Shown here: in pieces, positions 1-5,649 of the stretch | How positions within the stretch are numbered: position 1 is the first letter of the stretch | Layout of the letters: each line of letters begins with the position of its first letter | NCBI GenBank assembly: GCA_015523055.1 | Contig: WALD01000031.1 | Span: 1 to 14,399 of the forward strand | Length of the DNA stretch: 14,399 nt | Direction of reading: 5' to 3' | Source of the DNA: Candidatus Altarchaeota archaeon | GTDB taxonomy: Archaea; Altiarchaeota; Altiarchaeia; IMC4; QMZM01 | Notes under the pieces: model-generated | What the model was told of the DNA's origin: nothing | The model's database searches: none | The model's input: the letters and a program-made list of their open reading frames with translations, nothing else | Position numbers and translations under genes: made by a program

Positions 1-31
1 AAATACTATATTCTAAATTCGGAACATTAGA

Positions 32-49
32 CCAATGAGGATTCATTGG
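32..49 (+). promoter_or_regulatory. Leader hairpin upstream of L7Ae
   Basis: CCAATGA (32-38) and TCATTGG (43-49) are perfect reverse complements around a GGAT loop, ending 7 nt before the likely ribosome-binding GAGGG and 17 nt before the ATG. L7Ae-family proteins are known to bind kink-turns in archaeal mRNA leaders, including their own. I cannot see a clean tandem GA pair here, so a regulatory role is inference only. Confidence 0.35.
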
Positions 50-66
50 AATCCAGAGGGATGAAA

Positions 67-426
67 ATGAGTTATGTAAAATTTGAGGCACCTAAGGAGG
101 TTGTTGACAAGGCTCTGGAGGCATTGGAAGTTGCAAGAGATACCGGGAAGGTAAAAAAGGGCACAAATGAGGTAACAAAGGCGGTGGAACGGGGAAAGGC
201 AGCCCTTGTTCTTATCGGCAATGACGTAACCCCCCCTGAGATAGTAATGCATCTCCCGATGATATGCGATGAGAAAAACATTTCATATCTCTATGCCTCG
301 AAGGGGGATATAGGCGAGGCGATTGGAATTCACGTGCCTACTGCTGCAGGATGCATAGTTGAGGTGGGAAAGGCAAAGGATTTGATTGCTGATGTTGTGG
401 AGAAGCTGAAGGGAGTCAGGAAGTGA
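67..426 (+). CDS. rpl7ae: Ribosomal protein L7Ae (kink-turn binding protein)
   Basis: A 119-residue protein of the L7Ae/L30e family. In archaea it is a 50S subunit protein and also the kink-turn-binding core of box C/D and H/ACA RNPs and of RNase P. The family signature GTNEVTKAVERGKA (about residues 33-46) is the RNA-contacting loop, and the hydrophobic core (LVLIGNDVTPPEIVMHL) and C-terminal VPTAAGCIVEVGKAKDL follow as expected, so length and content are complete. An in-frame TTG at 46 and ATG at 61 exist, but I chose ATG 67: GAGGG at 56-60 lies at a good distance before it, and a start at MSYVKFE matches the family. It opens a co-directional cluster with S28e 14 bp downstream. A perfect 7-bp hairpin sits in the leader (32-49). 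Confidence 0.95.
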   Translation: MSYVKFEAPKEVVDKALEALEVARDTGKVKKGTNEVTKAVERGKAALVLIGNDVTPPEIVMHLPMICDEKNISYLYASKGDIGEAIGIHVPTAAGCIVEVGKAKDLIADVVEKLKGVRK

Positions 427-440
427 TTCTATAATTCAAA

Positions 441-632
441 ATGGTTTCAGCTCAGGTTGTCAAGATAATCGGAAGGACCGGCATATATGGGGAAGTAATG
501 CAGGTAATGTGCAAGATAATGGAAGGAGAAAGTAAGGGAAGAGTAATAAGGAGGAACGTTCGCTCCCCGGTAAGGGGAGGGGATATCTTTGATCTCAGGG
601 ACCCATCCAGAGAGGCAAAACCCTTGAGATAG
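441..632 (+). CDS. rps28e: Ribosomal protein S28e
   Basis: A 63-residue small-subunit protein with an OB-like beta barrel that acts near the mRNA exit region of the 30S subunit. The family features are visible: VVKIIGRTGIYGEVMQVMCKI at the start, the conserved IRRNVRSPVRGGDIF block (about residues 36-50) and the C-terminal REAKPLR that matches the archaeal/eukaryotic REARRLR ending. Length is normal. The start lies in an A/T-rich stretch without a recognisable Shine-Dalgarno site, 14 bp after L7Ae, as in many euryarchaeal L7Ae-S28e-L24e operons. It uses TAG as stop, which shows that TAG terminates ordinary genes in this genome. Confidence 0.95.
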   Translation: MVSAQVVKIIGRTGIYGEVMQVMCKIMEGESKGRVIRRNVRSPVRGGDIFDLRDPSREAKPLR

Positions 633-641
633 AGTAAACTA

Positions 642-671
642 CCCCCCACCAGAAGCATAGATTCGGGGGGG
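642..671 (+). other. C6/G7 hairpin downstream of S28e
   Basis: CCCCCC (642-647) can pair with GGGGGG within 665-671 across a 17-18 nt loop. The stem starts 10 nt after the S28e stop. No T-run follows it, so it does not look like a normal archaeal terminator; it could be an mRNA processing or stability element between S28e and L24e. Four short TTCAA/TCAA repeats follow at about 674-706. Confidence 0.35.
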
Positions 672-723
672 CTTTCAACCGGGTTCAAGTTCAATTGGAT
701 TCAAACTTATTGAGAGGTGAAAA

Positions 724-764
724 GGGCAACCCCCCTGCCATGAGGGTTGGGGTATTCTTTGCCC
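724..764 (+). promoter_or_regulatory. Structured leader immediately upstream of L24e
   Basis: GGGCAA (724-729) is the exact complement of TTGCCC (759-764), and inside it ACCCC (729-733) can pair with GGGGT (749-753), with an internal bulge on the 3' side. The apical region contains an ATG (740). The structure ends 7 nt before the L24e start codon, so it could affect ribosome access. Function is inferred from position only. Confidence 0.4.
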
Positions 765-775
765 GTTTTAGATGA
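740..775 (+). CDS. Possible 11-codon upstream ORF overlapping the L24e start
   Basis: ATG 740 opens a reading frame for MRVGVFFARFR that stops at TGA 773-775. This overlaps the L24e ATG (772-774) in an ATGA arrangement of the kind often used for translational coupling. The frame is also open upstream, with TTG at 710, and a GAGAGGTG motif lies at 712-719, too far (20 nt) from ATG 740 to be a good ribosome-binding site for it. The frame has no recognisable homology. It is listed as a candidate only because it overlaps the hairpin. Confidence 0.2.
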   Translation: MRVGVFFARFR

Positions 776-1155
776 ACTGTTCCTTTTGTGGAAATGAAAT
801 TGAAACCGGGACGGAAAAGATATTCGTCACTAAAAAGGGGAGGGCAATTTACCTCTGCTCCAACAAGTGCGAAAAGAACCTCCTGAAACTTAAGAGAAAG
901 CCCAGAAGGGTCAGGTGGACAGAGGAATATAGAAAGGAGAAGGCGATAAGGCTTAGAGGCATGGTAAAGTCTGCAGAGGAAAAGCCAAAGGAAGAAGCCA
1001 AACCTAAGAAAAAATCAGCGAAGAAGATAGCCAAGGCAAAAGAGGAGAAGATCAAGCTCACGAAGACAAAAACAGCAAAGCCAAAAGAGGAGAAGGCTGA
1101 GGAAAAGAAGCAGCCAAAAACAGAGAAAAAGAAGGGTAAGAAATCTACGAAGTAA
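772..1155 (+). CDS. rpl24e: Ribosomal protein L24e with long basic/acidic C-terminal tail
   Basis: The first 62 or so residues are a complete archaeal L24e, a zinc-ribbon protein of the large subunit. Cysteines C3, C6, C29 and C33 form the CxxC...CxxxC metal site, followed by the conserved KLKRKPRRVRWT segment that contacts rRNA. Archaeal L24e proteins usually end near 55-70 residues. This one continues to 127 with a low-complexity tail of Lys, Glu, Ala and Pro (repeated KPKEE/KAEEK blocks), which is probably disordered. No stop, frameshift or change in base composition marks the junction, so the tail looks genuinely encoded. It follows S28e after a structured 139-bp gap and is followed 13 bp later by a broken DUF4258-like gene, whereas in many euryarchaea NDK follows directly. 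Confidence 0.93.
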   Translation: MNCSFCGNEIETGTEKIFVTKKGRAIYLCSNKCEKNLLKLKRKPRRVRWTEEYRKEKAIRLRGMVKSAEEKPKEEAKPKKKSAKKIAKAKEEKIKLTKTKTAKPKEEKAEEKKQPKTEKKKGKKSTK

Positions 1156-1168
1156 AGCTACCCTTACA

Positions 1169-1390
1169 ATGAAAATCAGCAAGAAGATAGTATTTCCACA
1201 TCATGCAAGACTTAGGCTTATATAGAGAGATATTAATGAAGAAACAGTCGAATATGTTTTAGAGAATGCCGATTACGTCAAGACAACGTTTGAGGGTAGG
1301 AAAATAGCGGTAAAACAGATGAATGGGAAAGTGTTGAATGTTGTATTTGTAGAGGAAGGCGATAAGGTAATAATTGTTACTACATATTGA
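1169..1390 (+). pseudogene. Degraded DUF4258-like gene (toxin-like), in-frame TAG
   Basis: Read from ATG 1169, this frame encodes 73 residues ending TGA at 1388-1390 if one TAG at 1223-1225 (codon 19) is read through. The product would start MKISKKIVFPHHARLRLI, then the stop, then RDINEETVEYVLENADYV and a C-terminal beta region ending VIIVTTY. The pattern H-A-R-x-R-x-x-x-R-x-I followed by a VLENAD helix and paired strands resembles DUF4258 proteins, where a charged residue usually stands at the position now occupied by TAG; a single GAG-to-TAG or AAG-to-TAG change would explain it. No later start codon restores the lost N-terminus. S28e uses TAG as a normal stop, so readthrough or pyrrolysine is unlikely. 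The gene lies just upstream of a frameshifted DUF2283-like gene, its usual partner. Confidence 0.65.
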
Positions 1391-1406
1391 TATTGAGGTG
1401 GGTAAA

Positions 1407-1617
1407 ATGAGGATAGAATATGACAGGTCTATAGATGCTGCATATTTGTATATAAAAAGTAGAGTAGCTAAGGGGGGATATTACACAAACAATTGCACTA
1501 AACGATGATATAATACTGGATTTTGATGAGAATAGACGGATAATTGGCATAGAAATTCTCTCTGCCAGTAAGATAATTCCAAGAGAGGAAATTGGAAAGG
1601 CATTAATTGCAAAATAA
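1407..1617 (+). pseudogene. Frameshifted DUF2283-like gene (antitoxin-like partner)
   Basis: ATG 1407 follows a good ribosome-binding GAGGTG (1395-1400). The frame encodes MRIEYDRSIDAAYLYIK, typical of the DUF2283 start, through about codon 23, where a G6 run (1472-1477) shifts the reading frame. In the +1 frame from 1477 the family continues (DITQTIALNDDIILDFDE, then RRIIGIEILSAS) to TAA 1615-1617. Removing one G restores an uninterrupted protein of about 69 residues, the normal family length. As written, translation stops after 34 codons (TGA at 1509-1511). The lesion could be a real mutation, a phase-variable homopolymer or a sequencing error. The preceding DUF4258-like frame is also broken, which favours decay of the whole pair. 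No ribosomal or metabolic role is implied by its position. Confidence 0.7.
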
Positions 1618-1656
1618 GGAGTATTTAGTAATAAGCTAATAACCAAATCAAAGCAA

Positions 1657-2088
1657 ATGAAAACCCTGCTTCTGATAAAACCATGGGCGGTGCAGAGAGG
1701 CCTGATAGGGGAAATTCTGAGTAGATTTGAGAGGAGGGGTTTGAAGATAGCGGGACTTAAGATACTGAATATAAACAGGGAGCAGGCAGAAAAACTCTAT
1801 TCCATACATAAGGACAAGGACTTCTATGATGATTTGATAGGTTATATAACATCTTCACCCATAGTAGCAGTCGTCCTTGATACCGATGTTCTGGAGCCGG
1901 ACGCCGCCATCACACTGGTAAGAAAGATTATTGGACTTACTGATCCAGCAAAGGCAGAGATGGGAACCATAAGGGGTGATTTTGGATTGAGGATTGACAG
2001 GAATGTTGTTCACGCCTCGGATTCGACAGATGCAGCAAATAGAGAGATACCTCTCTTTTTCAGGGAGGATGAATTTATAACCTACTAA
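1657..2088 (+). CDS. ndk: Nucleoside diphosphate kinase
   Basis: A 143-residue cytosolic enzyme that transfers the gamma phosphate of ATP to nucleoside diphosphates through a phospho-histidine. The catalytic histidine is H119 in NVVHASDS, close to the canonical NxxHGSDS. The nucleotide-binding RGDFGLRIDRN block (about residues 106-116), the FYDDLIGYITSSPIVA region and the C-terminal REIPLFFREDEF are all in place and the length is normal. One deviation is the N-terminal motif, KPWAVQRGLIGE, where most family members have KPDG or KPDA. It follows the broken DUF2283-like gene by 39 bp and precedes S19e by 1 bp, so it is cotranscribed with S19e and PDCD5. The A/T-rich 1617-1656 region could hold a promoter but I see no convincing TATA box. 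Confidence 0.95.
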   Translation: MKTLLLIKPWAVQRGLIGEILSRFERRGLKIAGLKILNINREQAEKLYSIHKDKDFYDDLIGYITSSPIVAVVLDTDVLEPDAAITLVRKIIGLTDPAKAEMGTIRGDFGLRIDRNVVHASDSTDAANREIPLFFREDEFITY

Positions 2089-2089
2089 A

Positions 2090-2509
2090 ATGGCAACGGC
2101 ATACGAGGTTTCAGCAGAAAAACTTATAGCAGAGGTTGCGGAAGACCTCAGGACCAATGTAAAGCTTAAGATGCCAGAATGGGCATTTCTGGTTAAAACC
2201 GGGGCTTATAAAGAAAGAATTCCAGAAAGCAGGGATTGGTGGTGGCTCAGAGCGGCATCAATTCTCAGGAAATTATACACCAGAGGGCCTCTTGGCGTTC
2301 AGAAACTGAGAGTCCTCTACGGGGGAAGAAAAAATAAGGGTGTGAAGCCCGAGAAATTCTATCCTGCCGGGGGGAAGATAATCAGAGCAATTCTCATGGA
2401 ATTCGACGGACTTGGATTCACAGAGAAAATAGAAAAGGAGGGTAGAAAGATAACTCCCAAGGGACAGGCCTATCTGGATAGGATAGCAACAGAAATTTTA
2501 AAAGGATAA
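2090..2509 (+). CDS. rps19e: Ribosomal protein S19e
   Basis: A 139-residue small-subunit protein of the archaeal/eukaryotic S19e family, involved in 40S/30S head maturation. Characteristic blocks are visible: MPEWAFLVKTGAYKERIP (about residues 28-45), DWWWLRAASILRKLY (49-63), the RGPLGVQKLRVLYGGRKNKGV motif (65-85), and a C-terminal winged-helix part ending in KEGRKITPKGQAYLDRIA. Length is normal. The ATG lies one base after the NDK stop and the stop is two bases before PDCD5, so the three genes form a tight cotranscribed block. Confidence 0.96.
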   Translation: MATAYEVSAEKLIAEVAEDLRTNVKLKMPEWAFLVKTGAYKERIPESRDWWWLRAASILRKLYTRGPLGVQKLRVLYGGRKNKGVKPEKFYPAGGKIIRAILMEFDGLGFTEKIEKEGRKITPKGQAYLDRIATEILKG

Positions 2510-2511
2510 AA

Positions 2512-2847
2512 ATGTCTGAAATCGATGAGCTTAGGCAGAGGAAAATTAAACAGCTGGTAGAGCAACAGAGGTATACCCAGGGCCAGCAGCTAAGCCAGCA
2601 ACTGAAGGAACAGGAGATAGACTCACAGATAAAGCTGGTTATTACCCGGATTCTCACCCCGGAGGCGAGAGAGAGGCTCGGCAATATAAGGCTTGCCAGA
2701 CCACAGTTCGCCAGACAGATTGAAATTTTTCTGATTCAGCTTTATCAGGCTGGAAGACTTCCGCAGAAACTTACAGACAAACAACTCAGAGAGATTCTTG
2801 AGAAACTGAAACAGGGAAGGAGGGAATTCAGTATAACGAGAGAATAG
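2512..2847 (+). CDS. PDCD5 / TFAR19-family DNA-binding protein
   Basis: A 111-residue protein of the PDCD5 family (archaeal homologues of human programmed cell death protein 5), a compact helical bundle with affinity for nucleic acids. The charged, Gln-rich N-terminal helix (RQRKIKQLVEQQ...GQQLSQQLKEQE) is followed by the conserved core ILTPEARERLGNIRLARPQFA (about residues 47-67), then QIEIFLIQLYQAGRL and KLTDKQLREILEKL, as expected. The exact archaeal function is unsettled; it commonly sits beside S19e, as here. The stop codon is two bases from the stop of the convergent gene on the other strand. Confidence 0.93.
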   Translation: MSEIDELRQRKIKQLVEQQRYTQGQQLSQQLKEQEIDSQIKLVITRILTPEARERLGNIRLARPQFARQIEIFLIQLYQAGRLPQKLTDKQLREILEKLKQGRREFSITRE

Positions 2848-2849
2848 CG

Positions 2850-2866
2850 TTATTTCTCTTTCTTTT
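2850..2866 (+). terminator. Pyrimidine-rich tract after PDCD5
   Basis: A T-rich stretch (ttatttctctttctttt) begins two bases after the PDCD5 stop. Archaeal RNA polymerase often stops at such T-rich tracts. On the opposite strand the same bases encode the Lys/Glu-rich C-terminus of the convergent gene, so the tract may serve both roles. Assignment rests on composition and position alone. Confidence 0.35.
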
Positions 2867-4079
2867 CACCGCTGATTTCTTCCGGTAATGGTGCTTCCTC
2901 GCCAAGGTCGGCCTCTGGAGAATCAATATTCTCATCGAGATCTTCTTCACCTCCTTCTTCAAATTCATATCCAAGCTCTCCGACATTCTCCTCAGCCACC
3001 TTTTTACCTCTTCTGGCAAGGGCCCTCTGGGCAGAAACCAGAATTAACATGATTACCAGAATAACGATGGTGGAATAGGTCACTGACCATTGATTCAGAA
3101 AATATGCGTCTTTAATCCTTCCAATCTCATCCTCGGTTTCCTCTAGTTGTACGATCAATCCCTTGTTCTGAGAACTCAGTCTCTCCCGCTCTGATTCCGT
3201 TTCAGCGAGGGTTTTATTGAGTCTATCCCTGTCTAACTTTAATTCACCCATCATAATCCTTAGGTCCTCAATGTCTGCCTCTTCAGGAGTATTGCTTGGC
3301 ATTGATAGCCACTCCACAACGTTCATGCCAAGCCGTAGGTTGTCATATTTATACCTTGTTGTGTCCAGATGCTCATCATCCAGAACCTCGTCATCTGATA
3401 TGAAGAAGATGAGTCCCTTATCCCTTCTTGTTGCTATAGCAACAGTTGGTTTAACGCCAGGTGGAAAAGAGCCGGTACTCGTGGAGGTGTCCCGATCCCC
3501 TTTGAGTATGGATTTTACAGAATCTCCAGAAACATATATACCGTTCCCTCCAAAAAAACCAATCTCAGAAACCTTATACAGCAGTGCCTTAAGGGTTGGA
3601 TCATCCCTTAAGAGGGGTGCCTTCACAACAAATTCATTTATATTCTTTCCGGGCTGCCTTGTAACTGCATCCATTATTGGGTCAGTGGGATCCTCCAGCT
3701 CCACGTCGTCAACGACAACACCAAATGGAAGCAGCTGATTGACATACTGCCCCCCTCCAATGATAAAAACGCCCTTACCGTTCTTCATGACAAAGGTTGC
3801 AATCGCATTCAGTTCATTTGCATCAAGCTGGCTGCTCAGCCCGGGGATTATGATAACATCCGGGTTATAATCCTCAATAACGGTCTTTGACAAAGGAACC
3901 TCAGCTCTTAATATGTTGTAGCCCTTTTTCTCCAGTTCCTCCTTGAAGGTAGAATAATCAGTGTCTATCCTATGGCTGACTTTGTTCTCGTAGAAGAATA
4001 CCCTTTTTCCTGCCAATGCAAAACCAGAAAGTGAAATTAACAGAATTGATATCAGGGCTAATGTTTTACTCCACTTCAT
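2850..4079 (-). CDS. Secreted membrane-anchored Rossmann/GATase-like protein with coiled coil
   Basis: A 409-residue protein of unknown specific function. Residues 1-23 form a signal peptide (MKWSK, hydrophobic core, cleavage near ALA-G). Residues 25-260 resemble the DUF4350/GldG-type extracellular Rossmann-like domain: KRVFFYENKVSH, a YNPDVIIIPG strand-loop (71-80), GKGVFIIGGG (101-110) and LGMNVVEWLS (250-259). Residues 265-325 are heptad-rich and probably a coiled coil. A single membrane helix spans about 335-352, followed by RRGKK and a strongly acidic cytoplasmic tail. Topology is therefore an outside Rossmann domain on a stalk. Such domains often sense or hold partners of ABC or surface machinery, but nothing adjacent identifies the partner. 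It lies 39 bp downstream of the phosphoesterase gene and has its own A/T-rich upstream region. Confidence 0.8.
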   Translation of the reverse strand: MKWSKTLALISILLISLSGFALAGKRVFFYENKVSHRIDTDYSTFKEELEKKGYNILRAEVPLSKTVIEDYNPDVIIIPGLSSQLDANELNAIATFVMKNGKGVFIIGGGQYVNQLLPFGVVVDDVELEDPTDPIMDAVTRQPGKNINEFVVKAPLLRDDPTLKALLYKVSEIGFFGGNGIYVSGDSVKSILKGDRDTSTSTGSFPPGVKPTVAIATRRDKGLIFFISDDEVLDDEHLDTTRYKYDNLRLGMNVVEWLSMPSNTPEEADIEDLRIMMGELKLDRDRLNKTLAETESERERLSSQNKGLIVQLEETEDEIGRIKDAYFLNQWSVTYSTIVILVIMLILVSAQRALARRGKKVAEENVGELGYEFEEGGEEDLDENIDSPEADLGEEAPLPEEISGEKKEK

Positions 4080-4090
4080 TGTAATCTAAT

Positions 4091-4113
4091 ATTTATTTAT
4101 ATGCTTAAATAAA
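4091..4113 (-). promoter_or_regulatory. TATA-like promoter region for the anchored Rossmann-like gene
   Basis: Read on the minus strand, TTTATTTAAG (4113-4104) and ATATAAATAAAT (4102-4091) precede the ATG at 4079. The first lies about 25-34 bp from the start codon, the expected TATA distance for a leaderless or nearly leaderless archaeal transcript. It suggests independent transcription from the phosphoesterase gene upstream. Confidence 0.4.
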
Positions 4114-4118
4114 TTCGT

Positions 4119-4805
4119 TTATCGTTTCCGTATCTTCTCAAAACTCAGATGAATTTTATCTCCTATGCCCAGAATTCCAACTCTATCCCCAGATATGGGA
4201 CCTATGTTCACTATCCTGCTCCTCCCTATTCTGTCATCCTTTCCACCAGATTCATGAACATGAGAACAAAGAACCAGATTCGGCTGGAATTCCTCCACTA
4301 TCTGCCTTACTGCACTGCTTCCGACATGCATTCCATCATCTGTCATGTCACATACAGTATTCTTCGGGGGGCAGTGCAATACAAGTATAACCTTTTTATT
4401 CTTGTTCTTTCTCAACAGTGATTTCAGTTCTTCATATATCTCCTCTTCGGTAAGCTCAAATGGCGTATTAAAAGGTGTTGGGTTTGAACCACCCAACCCT
4501 ATCAGGACGGTATCATCCACAGTCACTGCCTTCCTGTGTAGGTTCACCCCATGCCTGTCAAATATATGGATTACACTCTTCCAGTCGCAGTTTCCGGGGA
4601 TACATAAAAGGTTAAAGTTACTCATAATTGACAGGACGTGTATAACATCCTCTTCGTTCTCTTTTCTATCCTTGAGGGCATTATGACCAGAAAAATCACC
4701 AAGAATTATTACATCGTCAATATCACTTGATGCTGCGAACTCCCTCAGCCTCAGCAATTCCTGTATGTTGCCATGAATGTCTGCAATGCAGAGAATTTTT
4801 CTCAT
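4119..4805 (-). CDS. Calcineurin-like metallophosphoesterase (Icc-related)
   Basis: A 228-residue cytosolic protein with the full set of calcineurin-like metal motifs: D9-x-H11 (ADIHG), G36-D37, G71-N72-C73-D74, H144 (HCPP) and H182-V183-H184. These bind a dinuclear metal centre for phosphoester hydrolysis; the motif spacing and length fit the archaeal Icc-related phosphoesterases (COG2129-like). The substrate is not predictable from sequence. It is divergent from the MBL-fold hydrolase with only 29 bp between start codons, so the two share a promoter region, and the anchored Rossmann-like gene follows it on the same strand after 39 bp. The long open frame seen on the plus strand across its 5' part is only an N-terminal extension of the MBL frame and not a gene. 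Confidence 0.88.
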   Translation of the reverse strand: MRKILCIADIHGNIQELLRLREFAASSDIDDVIILGDFSGHNALKDRKENEEDVIHVLSIMSNFNLLCIPGNCDWKSVIHIFDRHGVNLHRKAVTVDDTVLIGLGGSNPTPFNTPFELTEEEIYEELKSLLRKNKNKKVILVLHCPPKNTVCDMTDDGMHVGSSAVRQIVEEFQPNLVLCSHVHESGGKDDRIGRSRIVNIGPISGDRVGILGIGDKIHLSFEKIRKR

Positions 4806-4834
4806 ATAAACTATTACTCAAAAGAATAAATAAG
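4803..4834. promoter_or_regulatory. Compact divergent promoter, phosphoesterase / MBL hydrolase
   Basis: Only 29 bp separate the two start codons. On the plus strand ATATAAAC (4804-4811) lies 24-31 bp before the MBL ATG and overlaps the phosphoesterase start codon. On the minus strand TTATTTATT (4832-4824) lies about 19-27 bp before the phosphoesterase ATG. Each gene's TATA-like box therefore falls next to or inside the other's start, which suggests leaderless transcripts and mutually exclusive initiation. Confidence 0.4.
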
Positions 4835-5611
4835 ATGTCTTCCATAACCTTCCTCGGCACCGGTGGAGGAAGATTTGTCCTTCTGAGCCAGAGAAGATAC
4901 ACAGGGGGAATATGGCTGGAACTGGAATCCACAATAGTGCTGGACCCCGGACCCGGAGCCCTGATAAGATCCCTGCAATTTGGTAAGAACCCGGAGAATC
5001 TGAACGCCGTTCTTGTTTCCCATAAACACATTGACCACTATAACGATGCTGAACTGATGATAGAGGCCATGACTCATGGAACAAAAAGAAGGCACGGTTA
5101 TCTTGTGATTGACAAAAATGCCCTTGGGTACATATCTGGCTATCATCAGAACTCTGTTGATGTCTTGGTTCCGAAGCCGGGAGACAGCTTCAGGTTGGAT
5201 TATCTGAAGGTGAGGGCAATCCCCACCTGGAATCATGAGGGAATTGGATTCAGATTTCTATCAAGGGAGGGGATAATAACCTACACCTCTGACACAGGCT
5301 ATTCCGAGGGCCTGATTAAGCACTACAGGAACTCAAGAATTCTCATTATGAACACCATCCTTCCATCCGGTGTGAATATAAAAAGCCATCTTAATGCCGA
5401 CGATGCCCTCAGAATTGTGAAGGAGGTAAGGCCGGAACTTGCTATTCTAACACACCTTGGCATGCAGTTCCTGAGTCATGGCCCAGATAAAGAGGCGAGG
5501 AGAATTCAAGGGGAAACCGGAGTAAGGACAATTGCAGCAAGGGACGGCATGACTATTGATCTGGAAAAGCTAAACGAGGGGGAAAAACAGCTCAGACTTG
5601 GTAATTTCTAA
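4835..5611 (+). CDS. MBL-fold metallo-hydrolase (RNase Z-like)
   Basis: A 258-residue metallo-beta-lactamase-fold protein. The N-terminus SSITFLGTGGGRF is the standard first strand. The metal motif is H63-x-H65-x-D67-H68 (SHKHIDHYND), with H134 (WNHEG), D153 (TSDTGYSEG) and H207 (THLGM) as further likely ligands. The layout resembles RNase Z / COG1234-type phosphodiesterases more than glyoxalase II, but the RNase Z exosite arm is not evident, so the substrate remains open. The frame extends upstream to ATG 4727, but that part is antisense to the start of the phosphoesterase; ATG 4835 gives the conserved strand and lies at the right distance from a TATA-like box. The gene ends convergent with glmS across a repeat-rich spacer. 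Confidence 0.88.
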   Translation: MSSITFLGTGGGRFVLLSQRRYTGGIWLELESTIVLDPGPGALIRSLQFGKNPENLNAVLVSHKHIDHYNDAELMIEAMTHGTKRRHGYLVIDKNALGYISGYHQNSVDVLVPKPGDSFRLDYLKVRAIPTWNHEGIGFRFLSREGIITYTSDTGYSEGLIKHYRNSRILIMNTILPSGVNIKSHLNADDALRIVKEVRPELAILTHLGMQFLSHGPDKEARRIQGETGVRTIAARDGMTIDLEKLNEGEKQLRLGNF

Positions 5612-5649
5612 GACAATGATCCCGGTAGTTATAGCCTGCCATCACCATA

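Noticed and set aside
676..706. GGGTTCAAGTTC string suggesting a tRNA fragment between S28e and L24e
   Set aside because: The stem does not close and no cloverleaf can be built; only short TTCAA repeats are present.
1223..1225. TAG read as pyrrolysine
   Set aside because: S28e, PDCD5 and thpR end with TAG as a stop and nothing in the window points to a pyrrolysine system; a nonsense mutation is simpler.
3217..3738. 173-codon plus-strand frame opposite the anchored Rossmann-like gene
   Set aside because: Its Ser-rich product mirrors the codon bias of the real minus-strand gene, and it has no recognisable start signal or domain.
4470..4505. tRNA T-arm-like string (GGTTCAAACCC on the minus strand)
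   Set aside because: It lies inside the phosphoesterase coding region, with no acceptor, D or anticodon stems around it.
4727..4834. N-terminal extension of the MBL hydrolase frame from ATG 4727
   Set aside because: It lies antisense to the start of the phosphoesterase gene, adds a Cys-rich stretch with no family similarity, and ATG 4835 yields the conserved first strand next to a TATA-like box.
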